Positions 7,676-17,087 of a DNA stretch of 64,000 nucleotides are shown here, piece by piece (positions within the stretch are counted from its first letter, which is position 1; every line of letters starts with the position of its first letter). The notes below the pieces were generated by a model, which saw nothing but the letters and a program-made list of their open reading frames with translations, had not been told where the DNA came from and did no database searches. Position numbers and translations under genes: made by a program. Source of the stretch: Intrasporangiaceae bacterium. GTDB lineage: Bacteria; Actinomycetota; Actinomycetes; Actinomycetales; Dermatophilaceae. The DNA is taken from assembly GCA_021324575.1 (NCBI GenBank), contig JAJPIW010000097.1, forward strand, positions 1 through 64,000. The letters run 5' to 3'.

Positions 7676-9154
7676 ATGACCCCCGTCACGTTCGTGAAGC
7701 CCGCAGGGTGGACCCTGCGGGCCAAGATCGTCGCGTCGGTCGTCGCGCTCTTCACCGTTGTGATGCTCGGGACCGGCGCAGCAACCGTGCTCCTGACCCG
7801 GGACTACCTGACCACGAAGCTCACACAAGACCTCGACGGGGCTACTGGACGACTGACCGGCACTGCTGGCCCGCGCGACCACGATCCCTACGGCGGGCCG
7901 GCACCAGTTCCAGGCGGCGGTGACCCGAGCTCGCTGCTCATCCTTGGAATACAGGACGGTGCCGTGGTGTCGGTGAACGGCACGCTCCTGAACCGGGTGG
8001 TCAACGACAGCAACGAGCGCGATGTCCTCGACGCCGACCAGGTGGCGATCCTCCAGAACGCGCACCTTGGGAGCACCCCTCGGCGCATCGACGTCGGCGG
8101 CGATGTCGGCAGCTATCTCCTTAAAGCGCAACGAATTTCGGGCGCCATCACGCTGGTCACGGGTGTCCCGACGAGGGGAGTGGACGAGGCGGTTACCCGA
8201 ATCATCCTCCTCGTCAGTGGCGGGACACTGCTCGGGCTGCTGGTCGTCGGTGCCGGCGGTTGGTACCTCGTCCAGCGCAATCTTGAGCCACTGGAACGAG
8301 TCGCCGCCACCGCTCGACGGGTCTCCAACCTCAAGCTCGACTCCGGCGATGTGGCGCTCGCCGAGCGGGTGGCGCCGCGCGACACCGACCCACGGACCGA
8401 GGTCGGCCAGGTCGGCCTCGCGTTCAACCGGATGCTCGACAACGTCGACGGCGCCTTGCAGTCCCGGCAGGAGAGCGAGATGCGGGTGCGGCAGTTCGTC
8501 GCCGACGCCTCGCATGAGCTGCGGACGCCGCTCGCCTCGATCCGCGGGTACGCCGAGCTGTCCCGCCGCGAGAAGGACCCGGTGCCGCCGGCCGTCACCC
8601 ACGCCCTGTCGCGGGTGGAGTCCGAGGCGCAGCGGATGACCTCTCTCGTCGAGGACCTGCTGCTCCTCGCCCGGCTCGACGAGGGCCGACCGCTCGACCG
8701 CGAGGAGGTGGACCTGACCAGGATCGCGATCAACGCGGTGAGCGATGCCCACGCCGCGTCCCCCGACCACACCTGGCGGCTGGACCTGCCCGATGAGCCG
8801 GTCACCGTCATGGGTGACGAGGCGCGGCTGCACCAGGTGCTCACCAACCTGCTCGCCAACGCCCGCACTCACACGCCCGAGGGGACGACCGTCGTCACCG
8901 CGGTTCAGCCCGCGGGCGGCGCTGTTCGGATCTCGGTGACCGACAACGGTCCGGGTATCCCAGAAGCGTTGCAGCGCAAGGTGTTCGAGCGGTTCACCCG
9001 GGGCGATGACTCCCGCTCGCGGGCAGCTGGCTCGACCGGTCTGGGCCTGTCGATCGTGGCCGCGGTCGGTCAGGCGCACGGCGGCACCGTCGACGTGGAG
9101 AGCCACCCGGGGCGGACGAGCTTCAGCGTCACCCTCCCCACCCCGGCCGCCTGA
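7676..9154 (+). CDS. Sensor histidine kinase
   Basis: A 492-residue membrane kinase partnered with the adjacent OmpR-type regulator. A first transmembrane helix lies at about 22-44, an extracytoplasmic sensor of about 130 residues follows, and a second helix lies at about 178-202. Then come HAMP (about 203-260), the HisKA dimerisation domain with the phospho-accepting histidine in SHELRTPLASIRGY near 281, and HATPase_c with N box NLLANARTHT and DNGPGIP and GLGLSIV glycine boxes. The signal is unknown. Genes downstream glycosylate envelope components, so envelope remodelling is a reasonable guess. Confidence 0.94.
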   Translation: MTPVTFVKPAGWTLRAKIVASVVALFTVVMLGTGAATVLLTRDYLTTKLTQDLDGATGRLTGTAGPRDHDPYGGPAPVPGGGDPSSLLILGIQDGAVVSVNGTLLNRVVNDSNERDVLDADQVAILQNAHLGSTPRRIDVGGDVGSYLLKAQRISGAITLVTGVPTRGVDEAVTRIILLVSGGTLLGLLVVGAGGWYLVQRNLEPLERVAATARRVSNLKLDSGDVALAERVAPRDTDPRTEVGQVGLAFNRMLDNVDGALQSRQESEMRVRQFVADASHELRTPLASIRGYAELSRREKDPVPPAVTHALSRVESEAQRMTSLVEDLLLLARLDEGRPLDREEVDLTRIAINAVSDAHAASPDHTWRLDLPDEPVTVMGDEARLHQVLTNLLANARTHTPEGTTVVTAVQPAGGAVRISVTDNGPGIPEALQRKVFERFTRGDDSRSRAAGSTGLGLSIVAAVGQAHGGTVDVESHPGRTSFSVTLPTPAA

Positions 9155-9306
9155 CCGACGCACCACCAGCGTCAGCACTCCGCGCAGTCGTCAACTGGCC
9201 GACACCAGCCACGACGACGCCCGCCCGACCCGAGCGCCGCCAACGCATCGGGACGGCTCAGAAATGGCACAGCATCTGCATAGCGCTACGGCCGAGAGTC
9301 ATCGGC

Positions 9307-11457
9307 ATGGACACGATGACCTTCACACCGGCGCCGTCCGCGGCGGCCACGAGTGCGACGACGAGCACGGCCCCACCACCCACGGGCGTCCGACCCGACG
9401 AGGTCGACGCCCACCCCGGATCCCCCGGCCGCGGCCGGATCGCGCGCATCTGGCACGGTCCTGAGGGCGACCCAGCGTGGGCCCGACCCGCACTCCTCGG
9501 CCTGCTCCTCGGCACGGCGGTCCTCTACTTCTACAACCTCACCTCGAGCGGCTACGCCAACTCGTTCTACTCCGCCGCCGTCCAGGCCGGCAGCGCGAGC
9601 TGGAAGGCCTTCTTCTACGGCTCCTCCGACGCCGCCAGCTCGATCACCGTCGACAAGCCGCCGGCCTCGCTGTGGCTGATGGCTCTGTCGGTCCGCGTCC
9701 TCGGGCTGAGCTCGTTCGCGATCCTGCTGCCCCAGGTCCTCATGGGCGTCGGGACGGTCGGGGTCGTGTATGCCGCGGTGAAGCGCTACTTCTCCACTGC
9801 CGCAGGCCTTTTGGCCGGCGTCGTCATGGCGCTCACGCCGGTTGCGGTGCTCATGTTCCGCTTCAACAACCCCGACGCGCTACTCACCTTCCTCATGGCG
9901 CTCGGCGCCTACGCGACGATGCGCTCGGTCGAGAAGGGCTCGATCCGCTGGATGGCGATCACCGGTGTCTTCATCGGGCTCGGCTTCCTCACCAAGACCC
10001 TCCAGGTGTTCCTCGTCGTCCCGTTCTTCGGGCTGGCCTACCTGCTGTTCGCCAACACCACCCTCCGTCGCCGGATCATCGGCTCGATCGCCGCGCTGGC
10101 CGCCATGGTGCTCTCCGCCGGCTGGTGGGTTGCCGTCGTCGAGCTCGTCCCGGCCTCGATGCGTCCCTACATCGGTGGCAGCCAGGACAACGACTTCCTC
10201 TCACTCACCTTCGGCTACAACGGTTTCGGCCGGCTGACCGGCAACGAGACCGGCTCGGTCGGCGGCGGCGGCAACGGCACGTCGGGCGGCAACTGGGGCG
10301 CGACCGGCATCGGGCGTCTCTTCAACTCCGAGATCGGTGGCCAGATCTCCTGGCTCATCCCCAGTGCCGTCATCCTCCTGGCCGTCGGCCTCTTCCTCCG
10401 GTCTCGTATGCCGCGCACCGACCTGCGCCGAGCGGCCTACGTCGTGTGGGGTGGCTGGCTACTCGTCACCGGGCTGACCTTCTCCTTCATGGCCGGCATC
10501 TTCCACGCCTACTACACCGTTGCCCTCGCACCCGCCGTCGCCGCCCTCGTCGGCATGGGCGCCGTCGAGGCCTGGGAGAAGCGGCATCACCCGGTGGCGA
10601 CGATCGCGCTCAGTGCGGCGACCGCAGCCGCGTCGGTGTGGGGCTTCGTGCTGCTGACCCGCACCACGGCATACGGGTCCTGGCTGCGGATCGGCGTCCT
10701 CGCCATCGGACTCGCCGCCGCCTTCCTCCTGCTGGCGGTCAACCAGCTGCACAAGAAGGCCATCCCGCTTGTCATCGCCGGCGCCATCGCGGCCGGGCTC
10801 GCCGGACCGACGGCCTACTCGCTCTCCACCGTCGCCACGGGGCACACCGGCTCCATCGTCGATGCCGGCCCGAGCACCGGCGGCATGGGCGGTATGGGTG
10901 GCGGCGGCGGTATGCCGCGTGGCCAGTTCGGCCCGCCCGGAACCACCACCGGCGGTACCGGTACCCAGGCCAACGGTGGAACCGTCGGCGGAACCCAGGG
11001 CGGAACCACCGGTGGCACCACCGGCGCCCAGGGCGGCACCGGCGGCATGGGCGGCCTGCTCAACGCCTCGACCCCGTCGACCGAGGTGGTCGCGGCCCTG
11101 TCCGCCAACGCCGGCGACTACACCTGGGTCGCCGCAGCGATCGGCTCGCAGAACGCGGCCGGCCTCCAGCTCGGAACCCAGCTGCCCGTCATGGCCATTG
11201 GCGGCTTCAACGGCTCCGACCCGAGCCCGACGCTCGCCCAGTTCGAGGCCTACGTCAAGGCCGGGAAGATCCACTACTTCCTGGCCAGCAGCACCGGCGG
11301 TGGACCCGGGGGCGGCAGCAACGGCTCCGCGAGCCAGATCTCGCAGTGGGTCGCGGCCAGCTACACGGAGGTGACGATCGGCAGCCAGACGTTCTACGAC
11401 CTGACCCAGCCACTCACCTCCAGCACGTCCGGCACGTCGAGCACCACGACGACCTGA
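9307..11457 (+). CDS. GT39/ArnT-like membrane glycosyltransferase
   Basis: A 716-residue polytopic protein of the PMT/ArnT superfamily that moves a sugar from a polyprenyl-phosphate donor to an extracytoplasmic acceptor. The luminal loop begins with YNLTSSGYANSFYSAAVQ. The segments SITVDKPPASLWL and FRFNNPDALLTFLMALG match the family's first loops. About ten further helices follow. A disordered Gly/Thr-rich stretch (about residues 520-580) precedes a soluble C-terminal domain of about 120 residues. It is followed after 39 bases by a GT2-GtrA protein that could make and flip the lipid-linked sugar donor. Confidence 0.88.
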   Translation: MDTMTFTPAPSAAATSATTSTAPPPTGVRPDEVDAHPGSPGRGRIARIWHGPEGDPAWARPALLGLLLGTAVLYFYNLTSSGYANSFYSAAVQAGSASWKAFFYGSSDAASSITVDKPPASLWLMALSVRVLGLSSFAILLPQVLMGVGTVGVVYAAVKRYFSTAAGLLAGVVMALTPVAVLMFRFNNPDALLTFLMALGAYATMRSVEKGSIRWMAITGVFIGLGFLTKTLQVFLVVPFFGLAYLLFANTTLRRRIIGSIAALAAMVLSAGWWVAVVELVPASMRPYIGGSQDNDFLSLTFGYNGFGRLTGNETGSVGGGGNGTSGGNWGATGIGRLFNSEIGGQISWLIPSAVILLAVGLFLRSRMPRTDLRRAAYVVWGGWLLVTGLTFSFMAGIFHAYYTVALAPAVAALVGMGAVEAWEKRHHPVATIALSAATAAASVWGFVLLTRTTAYGSWLRIGVLAIGLAAAFLLLAVNQLHKKAIPLVIAGAIAAGLAGPTAYSLSTVATGHTGSIVDAGPSTGGMGGMGGGGGMPRGQFGPPGTTTGGTGTQANGGTVGGTQGGTTGGTTGAQGGTGGMGGLLNASTPSTEVVAALSANAGDYTWVAAAIGSQNAAGLQLGTQLPVMAIGGFNGSDPSPTLAQFEAYVKAGKIHYFLASSTGGGPGGGSNGSASQISQWVAASYTEVTIGSQTFYDLTQPLTSSTSGTSSTTTT

Positions 11458-11496
11458 CCACCCGACGACCGACCCAGCCACCCGGCATACGAGCGA

Positions 11497-12765
11497 ATGG
11501 ACCCGACCATGACCCCCGTCCTCGACGTCGTCGTTCCCGTCCACAACGAGGAGGCCACCCTCGCCGCGTGCGTCCGGCGGCTGAACGCCCACCTCACGGC
11601 GACGTTCCCCTACCCGTTCCGGATCACCGTCGCCGACAACGCGAGCACCGACACGACCCTTGCCGTGGCGCACCACCTCCTCGACGAGCTGCCGGCCGTC
11701 GCCGTCGTCCACCTGGACGGCAAGGGTCGCGGTCGGGCCCTCAAACAGGTCTGGCTCGCGTCGGACGCGCCGATCCTCGCCTACATGGACGTCGACCTGT
11801 CGACCGACCTGGACGGCCTCTGGCCGCTCGTCGCGCCGCTGATGTCCGGGCACTCCGACCTGGCGATCGGCAGCCGGCTGGCCCGGCAGGCGCGGGTCGT
11901 CCGGGGAACGAAACGGGAGGCGATCTCGCGCTGGTACAACCTCGTCCTCCGTGGGGCGCTCGGCGCACGGTTCTCCGACGCGCAGTGCGGGTTCAAAGCG
12001 ATCCGCGCCGACGTCGCGCACGAGCTGCTGCCGCTCGTCGAGGACCCGACCTGGTTCTTCGACACCGAGCTGCTCGTCCTCGCCGAGCGCTGCAACCTGC
12101 GCATCCACGAGGTCCCCGTCGACTGGTACGACGACCCCGACTCGCGCGTCGACATCATCCGCACCGCCGCGGACGACCTGCGTGGCGTCATCCGTATGCG
12201 GCGTGCCCTCGCCTCCGGGTCGCTGCCGGTCGCTGACATCGCCCGACGGATCGGGCGGACCCGGCCGACGAGCGGCGTGGGCGGGCAGGCGATCACCTTC
12301 GCCCTGATCGGCGTCCTGTCGTGGGTGCTGCAGCTCGGCCTGTTCGCCTCACTCCGGCATACGGTCTCGTCGTCGGCCCAGGTCGCCAACGTCGTCTCGC
12401 TCGTCCTCGCGACCCTGGCGAACACCTGGGCCAACCGGCGCTGGACGTTCGGGATCCGCGGACGGTCCGGTTGGAGGCGCCACCAGCTCTCCGGCCTGGC
12501 CATCGTCGGCGTCACCCTCGCGCTGACGTCTGGCGCTCTCGAGCTGCTGCGCGCCATCGTCCCGGCGGCACCCACGTGGCTCGAGACCGGCGCTGTCGGG
12601 GTGGCCACGGCGCTCGCCACGGCCGCGAAGTTCGGGGTGATGCGGGGCATCGTCTTCCGCCCCCGACCGGCCGCCGCGGCGCCCGTGTCCGAGAAGGTGG
12701 ACCCATTTTGCTCCGAGGCGGCCTCGGCAGATACCCTGACGGGCGCACAAGGAGGCGTCGCCTAG
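11497..12765 (+). CDS. GT2 glycosyltransferase fused to a GtrA-type membrane domain
   Basis: The 422-residue protein joins a DPM1-like GT-A domain (about 1-225, VVVPVHNEEATL near the start and DVDLSTDLDG near 98) to a four-helix GtrA domain (about 265-390). The first part would load a sugar onto polyprenyl phosphate, and GtrA-type domains are linked to flipping that lipid. It is the donor-supplying partner of the preceding GT39 enzyme. The start could be ATG 11497 or ATG 11509. The last five codons (Gly-Gly-Val-Ala-stop) are also the first 15 bases of tRNA-Ser. Confidence 0.88.
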   Translation: MDPTMTPVLDVVVPVHNEEATLAACVRRLNAHLTATFPYPFRITVADNASTDTTLAVAHHLLDELPAVAVVHLDGKGRGRALKQVWLASDAPILAYMDVDLSTDLDGLWPLVAPLMSGHSDLAIGSRLARQARVVRGTKREAISRWYNLVLRGALGARFSDAQCGFKAIRADVAHELLPLVEDPTWFFDTELLVLAERCNLRIHEVPVDWYDDPDSRVDIIRTAADDLRGVIRMRRALASGSLPVADIARRIGRTRPTSGVGGQAITFALIGVLSWVLQLGLFASLRHTVSSSAQVANVVSLVLATLANTWANRRWTFGIRGRSGWRRHQLSGLAIVGVTLALTSGALELLRAIVPAAPTWLETGAVGVATALATAAKFGVMRGIVFRPRPAAAAPVSEKVDPFCSEAASADTLTGAQGGVA

Positions 12766-12840
12766 TCCGGTCTATGGCGCCGCACTGCTAATGCGGTTTG
12801 GGTTTATCGCCCATCGAGGGTTCAAATCCCTCCGCCTCCG
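12751..12840 (+). tRNA. tRNA-Ser (anticodon GCU)
   Basis: A class II tRNA of 90 nt. Acceptor stem GGAGGCG/CGCCTCC with discriminator G, anticodon stem CCGCA/TGCGG around CTGCTAA, a long variable arm (TTTGGG...CCCATCGA region) and T loop TTCAAAT. CCA is not encoded. Its first 15 bases overlap the end of the GT2-GtrA gene. Confidence 0.96.
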
Positions 12841-12850
12841 CTCGAGACGA

Positions 12851-12896
12851 CCGACGGGGCCTGACCGAACGCTTCGCGTTCGTCAGGCCCCGTCGG
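12851..12896 (+). terminator. Strong hairpin terminator after tRNA-Ser(GCU)
   Basis: A 21-bp stem with one bulged C: CCGACGGGGCCTGA-C-CGAACGC pairs with GCGTTCG-TCAGGCCCCGTCGG around a very short loop. It starts ten bases beyond the tRNA. Confidence 0.85.
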
Positions 12897-12983
12897 CGTC
12901 AGCGAGCGCAAGCAGATCCACGCCTCCGCCGTTATCGGACCGCGGAGTCGGGTCCACGCCTCCGCCCGAACGGCCCCCTGACG

Positions 12984-13073
12984 CAACCTCTGCTAGCAGA
13001 GCTTGGGTCACTCAGCACAGGTTGCATCCTGTGCTGAGTGACCCAAGCTCTGCTGAGTCGCGCGACTCAGCAG
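12984..13073. repeat. Long perfect hairpin, intergenic repeat family B copy 1
   Basis: Arms of 27 bp (12995-13021 and 13028-13054) are perfectly complementary around TTGCAT. An independent perfect 24-bp palindrome, CTGCTGAGTCG-CG-CGACTCAGCAG, occupies 13050-13073 and overlaps the right arm, so two alternative foldings compete. Core words (CTCTGCTAGCAGAG, GGTCACTCAGCA, CCTGTGCT) recur at 25407-25491. Confidence 0.85.
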
Positions 13074-13270
13074 GGCAGTGCCAAGGCGTCGTCGCCGGGG
13101 GCGCACACGACATCGCGATCGGGCTGCTGCTCCACGGGGTTCCTGCCGCTGGACGCGCCGGCGAGCGCCGGCCAGATCGGGCACGACGGCACAACAACCA
13201 ACGCTTTGTCGCCGACACACGTAAGGGACCCATTTCACGAAGTCGGCGCCCGAACCCGCAGGATGGACCC

Positions 13271-15163
13271 ATGAGGTCTCGGGGAATCGCCATCGCCGTC
13301 GCGCTCCTGCTCGTCGCCGGAGTCGGCGGCGGCACCTGGTGGTGGAAGGTCACCGCGGGCCAACGCGCCCAGGACCGCTCGGCCCGCGCCCTCGTCGACG
13401 AGCTCGCATCGGGCTGGGCCAAGCGTGACCTGGCGAACCCCAGCGTCCCCTTCACCGATCCCAAGGTTCGCGACTCGTTCGCCCCCACGTTCGCCGGCCT
13501 CGGCAGCCAGACCAAGGCCACTGTCACCGTCGACTCCTGGAAGCGCGCGGGCGACAAGGCGTCAGGCGACCTCTCGGTGAGCTGGCAGGTCTCGGCGACC
13601 CAGATGTGGGCCTACCACGTACCGGTGAGCGCGGCATACGACGGCACGAAGTGGGCGCTGACCACCTCCCCGGACGTCTCCCCCTGGGTCCCGGGAATCA
13701 AGAGCACCGACACGGTCAGCCTCAAGCGGGTCTGGGGCACCCGCGGCGACCTGCTCGACGACTCCAGCAACCCGCTCATGCCGATGGGCAACGTCTATCC
13801 CGTCGCCCTCGACCCGACGCGCGCGACCCCCGCGACGGCCGCTGCCCTGGAAAAGCTCACCGACCAACCGAAGGGCTCGCTCGTCGCCAAGCTGGCCGCC
13901 GCGACCAAGGCCGGCTCCAAGGGTCCGATCCCGGTCATCACCTACCGGCAGAGCGACTTCGACTCCCGGTCCAAGCAGCTCGACGCGCTCAAGGGGGTCA
14001 TCTACCCGCGCACCCAGCAGCCGCTCGCCGTGACCAGGACGTTCGGGCAGCCGGTGCTCGGGTCGTTCGGCGAGGTCACTGCCGAGATGATCGCCAAGAG
14101 CAGCGGCCGGTATGCCGTCGGCGACCGGGCCGGCCTCTCCGGCCTGCAAGGCCAGTACGACGCCGTCCTCGGCGGCTCGCCAGGGCTGCGGGTGGTGAGC
14201 AGCACCGGCAAGTCTCTGCTGGACGTGGCCGCGGTCGACGGCAATGACGTCAAGACCTCGCTCCGGCCGGCCGTCCAGAACGCCGCGCAACAGGCCGTCG
14301 CCGCCGCCAAGGGAACCCCCGCCGCGATCGTCGCCATCGACGTCCCCACCGGCAACGTCGTCGCGGTCGCCGACAACCCGACGAGCGGCTACGACCGGGC
14401 GACGACCGGCCAGTACCCCCCGGGGTCGACGTTCAAGATCATCACCTCCTACGCCCTCCTGACCGGCAAGAAGGCGACGCCGCAGACCACCGTCTCCTGC
14501 CCCAAGACCTACGTCGTCGACGGCCGCACCTTCCACAACTTCGAGGGCGAGGCGCTCGGCACGCCGACCCTCGACCTCAACTTCGCGCACTCGTGCAACA
14601 CCGCGTTCATCCAGATGGCCGAGAAGCTCGGCAAGGGTGACCTGACGACCGCAGCCCAGGCCTTCGGGATCGGGGGCGACTGGGGCCAGGGGCTGGGGAT
14701 CGGTGGTGCGTATGCCGGTCAGGTCCCGCCCGCGAACGGCCAGACCGACAAGGTGGCCGCCGCCATCGGCCAGGCCCGTGACCTCGCGTCACCGGTCGGG
14801 ATGGCCGCCGTCGCGGCGAGCATCGCCCGCGGGTCGTTCCTCCCGCCAGTGCTCGTGCAGTCGGGAGCACCGGCGCGCACCCCGTCGCCCTTGGACGCCA
14901 AGGCGGTCGCCGACATCAGGTCGATGATGCGGCTTGTGGTGACCACCGGAACCGGCTCGGCGCTGAAGTCAGCAGCCGGCGGACCGGTCTTCGGCAAGAC
15001 GGGCACGGCTGAGTACGGCACCGCCGTCCCGCCGAAGAACCGGGTCTGGTTCGTGGGCTACCAGGGCAAGCTCGCCTTCGCCGTCATGGTCGAGGACGGC
15101 GTGAGTGGCGGCACGGTGGCAGCACCCATCGCCAAGGCCTTCCTCGACGCGGTCAACAAGTAG
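13271..15163 (+). CDS. Class B penicillin-binding protein (D,D-transpeptidase)
   Basis: The 630-residue product has one N-terminal transmembrane anchor (about 6-26), an NTF2-like MecA-N-type domain (about 30-150), a dimerisation region, and a C-terminal transpeptidase. The active-site serine is in PPGSTFKII near 386, the SxN motif is SCNTAF near 441, and KTG is FGKTGTAEY near 576. It cross-links peptidoglycan in the periplasmic space. The MecA-N domain is shared with PbpA/PenA-like low-affinity proteins; beta-lactam sensitivity cannot be judged. ATG 13271 has CAGGAT six bases upstream. The same frame is open further upstream but is not coding there. Confidence 0.93.
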   Translation: MRSRGIAIAVALLLVAGVGGGTWWWKVTAGQRAQDRSARALVDELASGWAKRDLANPSVPFTDPKVRDSFAPTFAGLGSQTKATVTVDSWKRAGDKASGDLSVSWQVSATQMWAYHVPVSAAYDGTKWALTTSPDVSPWVPGIKSTDTVSLKRVWGTRGDLLDDSSNPLMPMGNVYPVALDPTRATPATAAALEKLTDQPKGSLVAKLAAATKAGSKGPIPVITYRQSDFDSRSKQLDALKGVIYPRTQQPLAVTRTFGQPVLGSFGEVTAEMIAKSSGRYAVGDRAGLSGLQGQYDAVLGGSPGLRVVSSTGKSLLDVAAVDGNDVKTSLRPAVQNAAQQAVAAAKGTPAAIVAIDVPTGNVVAVADNPTSGYDRATTGQYPPGSTFKIITSYALLTGKKATPQTTVSCPKTYVVDGRTFHNFEGEALGTPTLDLNFAHSCNTAFIQMAEKLGKGDLTTAAQAFGIGGDWGQGLGIGGAYAGQVPPANGQTDKVAAAIGQARDLASPVGMAAVAASIARGSFLPPVLVQSGAPARTPSPLDAKAVADIRSMMRLVVTTGTGSALKSAAGGPVFGKTGTAEYGTAVPPKNRVWFVGYQGKLAFAVMVEDGVSGGTVAAPIAKAFLDAVNK

Positions 15164-15196
15164 GGACCAGGTAGCCCGCAACCACCCGGCATACGA

Positions 15197-15232
15197 CGAG
15201 AGCCCCCGACGCGTGCGCGTCGGGGGCTCTCG
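15197..15232. terminator. Bidirectional terminator between the PBP and cspA
   Basis: A perfect 17-bp stem CGAGAGCCCCCGACGCG with its complement, loop TG, lies midway between two convergent genes. A GGCATACG copy sits immediately beside it at 15188. Confidence 0.9.
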
Positions 15233-15256
15233 CTGGAAAGTCGAGGGTAGACCTCG

Positions 15257-15460
15257 TCAGACCGGGCGGACCTGGTCGGCCTGCGGGCCCTTCGGGCCCT
15301 GGGTGACCTCGAACTCGACGCGCTGCGCCTCGTCGAGCGTGCGGTAGCCCGGCACGTCGATGGCCGAGTAGTGAACGAACACGTCTGGTCCGCCGCCGTC
15401 CTGGGCGATGAAACCAAAGCCCTTCTCAGCGTTGAACCACTTAACGACGCCCTGTGCCAT
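15257..15460 (-). CDS. cspA: Cold-shock protein, CspA family
   Basis: A 67-residue OB-fold nucleic-acid chaperone. The RNP1-like GFGFIAQD and RNP2-like VFVHYSAI motifs are intact, and the N-terminus [14 protein letters not shown] is diagnostic. ATG 15460 has GGAAGAAG at about seven bases. The upstream region lacks genes for about 300 bases, so a long cold-shock-type 5' leader is possible but unproven. Transcription ends at the shared bidirectional terminator. Confidence 0.96.
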   Translation of the reverse strand: MAQGVVKWFNAEKGFGFIAQDGGGPDVFVHYSAIDVPGYRTLDEAQRVEFEVTQGPKGPQADQVRPV

Positions 15461-15755
15461 GGAGTTGCTTCTTCCTTCTTGATGCGATGTGCCGTCGGAG
15501 GCCACGAACGGTGTGGGCTCCCAGGCTGCAGCCACAACCCCGTCTGTGACGAAAATCCCGCCTGCTGTGTTAGCCAAGCGGGATCAAAGACGCGCGAGGA
15601 CTGCATGTGCAACCGTTGCGAAAACTAGCACTTTCTAGGCCTACCCGCGCGTTTGTGACGCAACAGTTCATCCTTTGGCCACCTGTCGGACCGAACCCCG
15701 CCCGCACCGGTGCCCAGTTCCGGTGCGGCGCCACGGGGCTCACCCGTCGATCGAC
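15461..15755. other. Intergenic leader of cspA
   Basis: No gene is seen. The stretch is less GC-rich than its surroundings (for example CGAAAACTAGCACTTTC near 15620) and should hold the cspA promoter and 5' untranslated region. No riboswitch or stable conserved fold is recognisable by eye. Confidence 0.4.
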
Positions 15756-16154
15756 TCAGGAGAGCGGCGCCGGAACGGCGAAGACGGGGCACGGGGCATC
15801 GAGCAGGACCTGCTGGCTCGTGCTGCCGAGGAAGTACTTTCCGACCGGGCTGCGGTGGCGGATGCCGATCACGATGAGGTCGGCCCCAACCCGCTCGGCG
15901 GCCTCGAGGATGGCCTCGGAGGGAGCCAGCGTGCCCGTCGGCTGCTCGATGACGTGGTCGATCCCGAGCTCGGCGAGCTGCGCGTCCAGGGCGTCGAGGT
16001 CCTGGGGCGTCGCGAAGTGCGGGCCGGAGTTGTCACCGCCCTTGCCAGTGTTGACGACGACGAGCTGCTGGGATCGCAGCTGTGCCTCGCGGATCGCGGC
16101 ATCGACCGCGGCACTGCCTTCCTTTGACGGGATGTACCCGACGACGATAGTCAT
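15756..16154 (-). CDS. Universal stress protein (UspA family)
   Basis: A 132-residue single-domain Usp. The N-terminal strand MTIVVGYIPSKEG and the C-terminal nucleotide loop G-2x-G-9x-G(S/T) region (IGIRHRSPVGKYFLGSTSQQ) indicate an ATP-binding type. It acts in the cytoplasm in stress survival, with no known catalytic role. It is the next gene downstream of the sugar ABC operon on the same strand, about 90 bases away, and may be an independent unit. Confidence 0.92.
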   Translation of the reverse strand: MTIVVGYIPSKEGSAAVDAAIREAQLRSQQLVVVNTGKGGDNSGPHFATPQDLDALDAQLAELGIDHVIEQPTGTLAPSEAILEAAERVGADLIVIGIRHRSPVGKYFLGSTSQQVLLDAPCPVFAVPAPLS

Positions 16155-16247
16155 TTCCGCACTCTCCCAAGGGATTTGGGTGTTGACAAGGGGATGGTCA
16201 CGGGTGCCGCCACCAGCAGGGGGACGGTCGCAGCACCCGTGACCACG

Positions 16248-17087
16248 TCAGGCCGCCGAGTCCTGGCTCAGCTTCGTGGCGCCGGTCATGATCGCCACTC
16301 CCTCACCCATGTCGTGGGTCTGTGGGGTGATCACGCCGGCCCGACCGCCGAGCCGCTGGATGTGGATGCGGTCGGCGACCTCCCACACGTGCGGCATGTT
16401 GTGGCTGATCAGGATGATCGACTGGCCCTTGTCGCGGAGCTGCTTGACCATGTCGAGCACCATGCCCGACTCCTTGACACCGAGGGCAGCGGTCGGCTCG
16501 TCGAGGACGACGACCTTGCTCCCGAAGGCGGCGGCGCGCGCGACGGCGACAGCCTGCCGCTGACCACCGGAGAGGGTCTCGACCGCCTGACCCATGTTCT
16601 GGATGGTCTGGATCCCGAGGTTCTGGACCGCGTCGCCGGCGCGGCGCTCCATCCCCTTCTTGTCGAGCATCCGGAGCACCGAGCCGAGCGGACCCTTGCG
16701 CCGTTCCTCGCGCGCGAGGTACAGGTTGCTCGCGATGTCGAGCGCGGGGATGACGGCCAGCTGCTGGTAGACCGTCTCGATCCCGGCTTCGCGGGCGTCC
16801 TGCGGCTTCTTGAAATGGACCGGCTGCCCGCTCATCGTGATCTCACCGGAGTCCGGGACATAGGCGCCGGTGAGGCACTTGATGAGGGTGGACTTGCCGG
16901 CTCCGTTGTCGCCGATGACCGCGAGGACCTCGCCGGGGTAGAGGTCGAGGTCGACCCCGTCGAGGCCGACGACCCGACCGAAGGTGATGACGAGCTTGCG
17001 TGCCGAGAGGACCGGCTGCTTGCTGTAGACGTCCTCCTTGCCGGCGGGCACGCCGCCGTAGGCGACTTCGAGGTCTGACGCGCTCAT
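16248..17087 (-). CDS. Sugar ABC transporter ATP-binding protein (FrcA-like)
   Basis: A 279-residue single-domain ATPase of carbohydrate uptake transporter family 2. Walker A is GDNGAGKSTLIK, the signature LSGGQRQAVAVA, Walker B VVVLDEPTAALG and the H-loop ISHNM. RbsA-type ATPases carry two such domains; a single domain is typical of the fructose FrcA subfamily. ATG 17087 overlaps the permease stop by four bases (ATGA), so the two are translationally coupled. It powers uptake of the sugar captured by the lipoprotein encoded two genes upstream. Confidence 0.93.
   Translation of the reverse strand: MSASDLEVAYGGVPAGKEDVYSKQPVLSARKLVITFGRVVGLDGVDLDLYPGEVLAVIGDNGAGKSTLIKCLTGAYVPDSGEITMSGQPVHFKKPQDAREAGIETVYQQLAVIPALDIASNLYLAREERRKGPLGSVLRMLDKKGMERRAGDAVQNLGIQTIQNMGQAVETLSGGQRQAVAVARAAAFGSKVVVLDEPTAALGVKESGMVLDMVKQLRDKGQSIILISHNMPHVWEVADRIHIQRLGGRAGVITPQTHDMGEGVAIMTGATKLSQDSAA

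Noticed and set aside
9477-12236. 919-codon frame spanning the two glycosyltransferases
   Set aside because: It is out of frame with both enzymes and is Arg/Pro-rich low-complexity translation; the real frames carry transmembrane and catalytic motifs.
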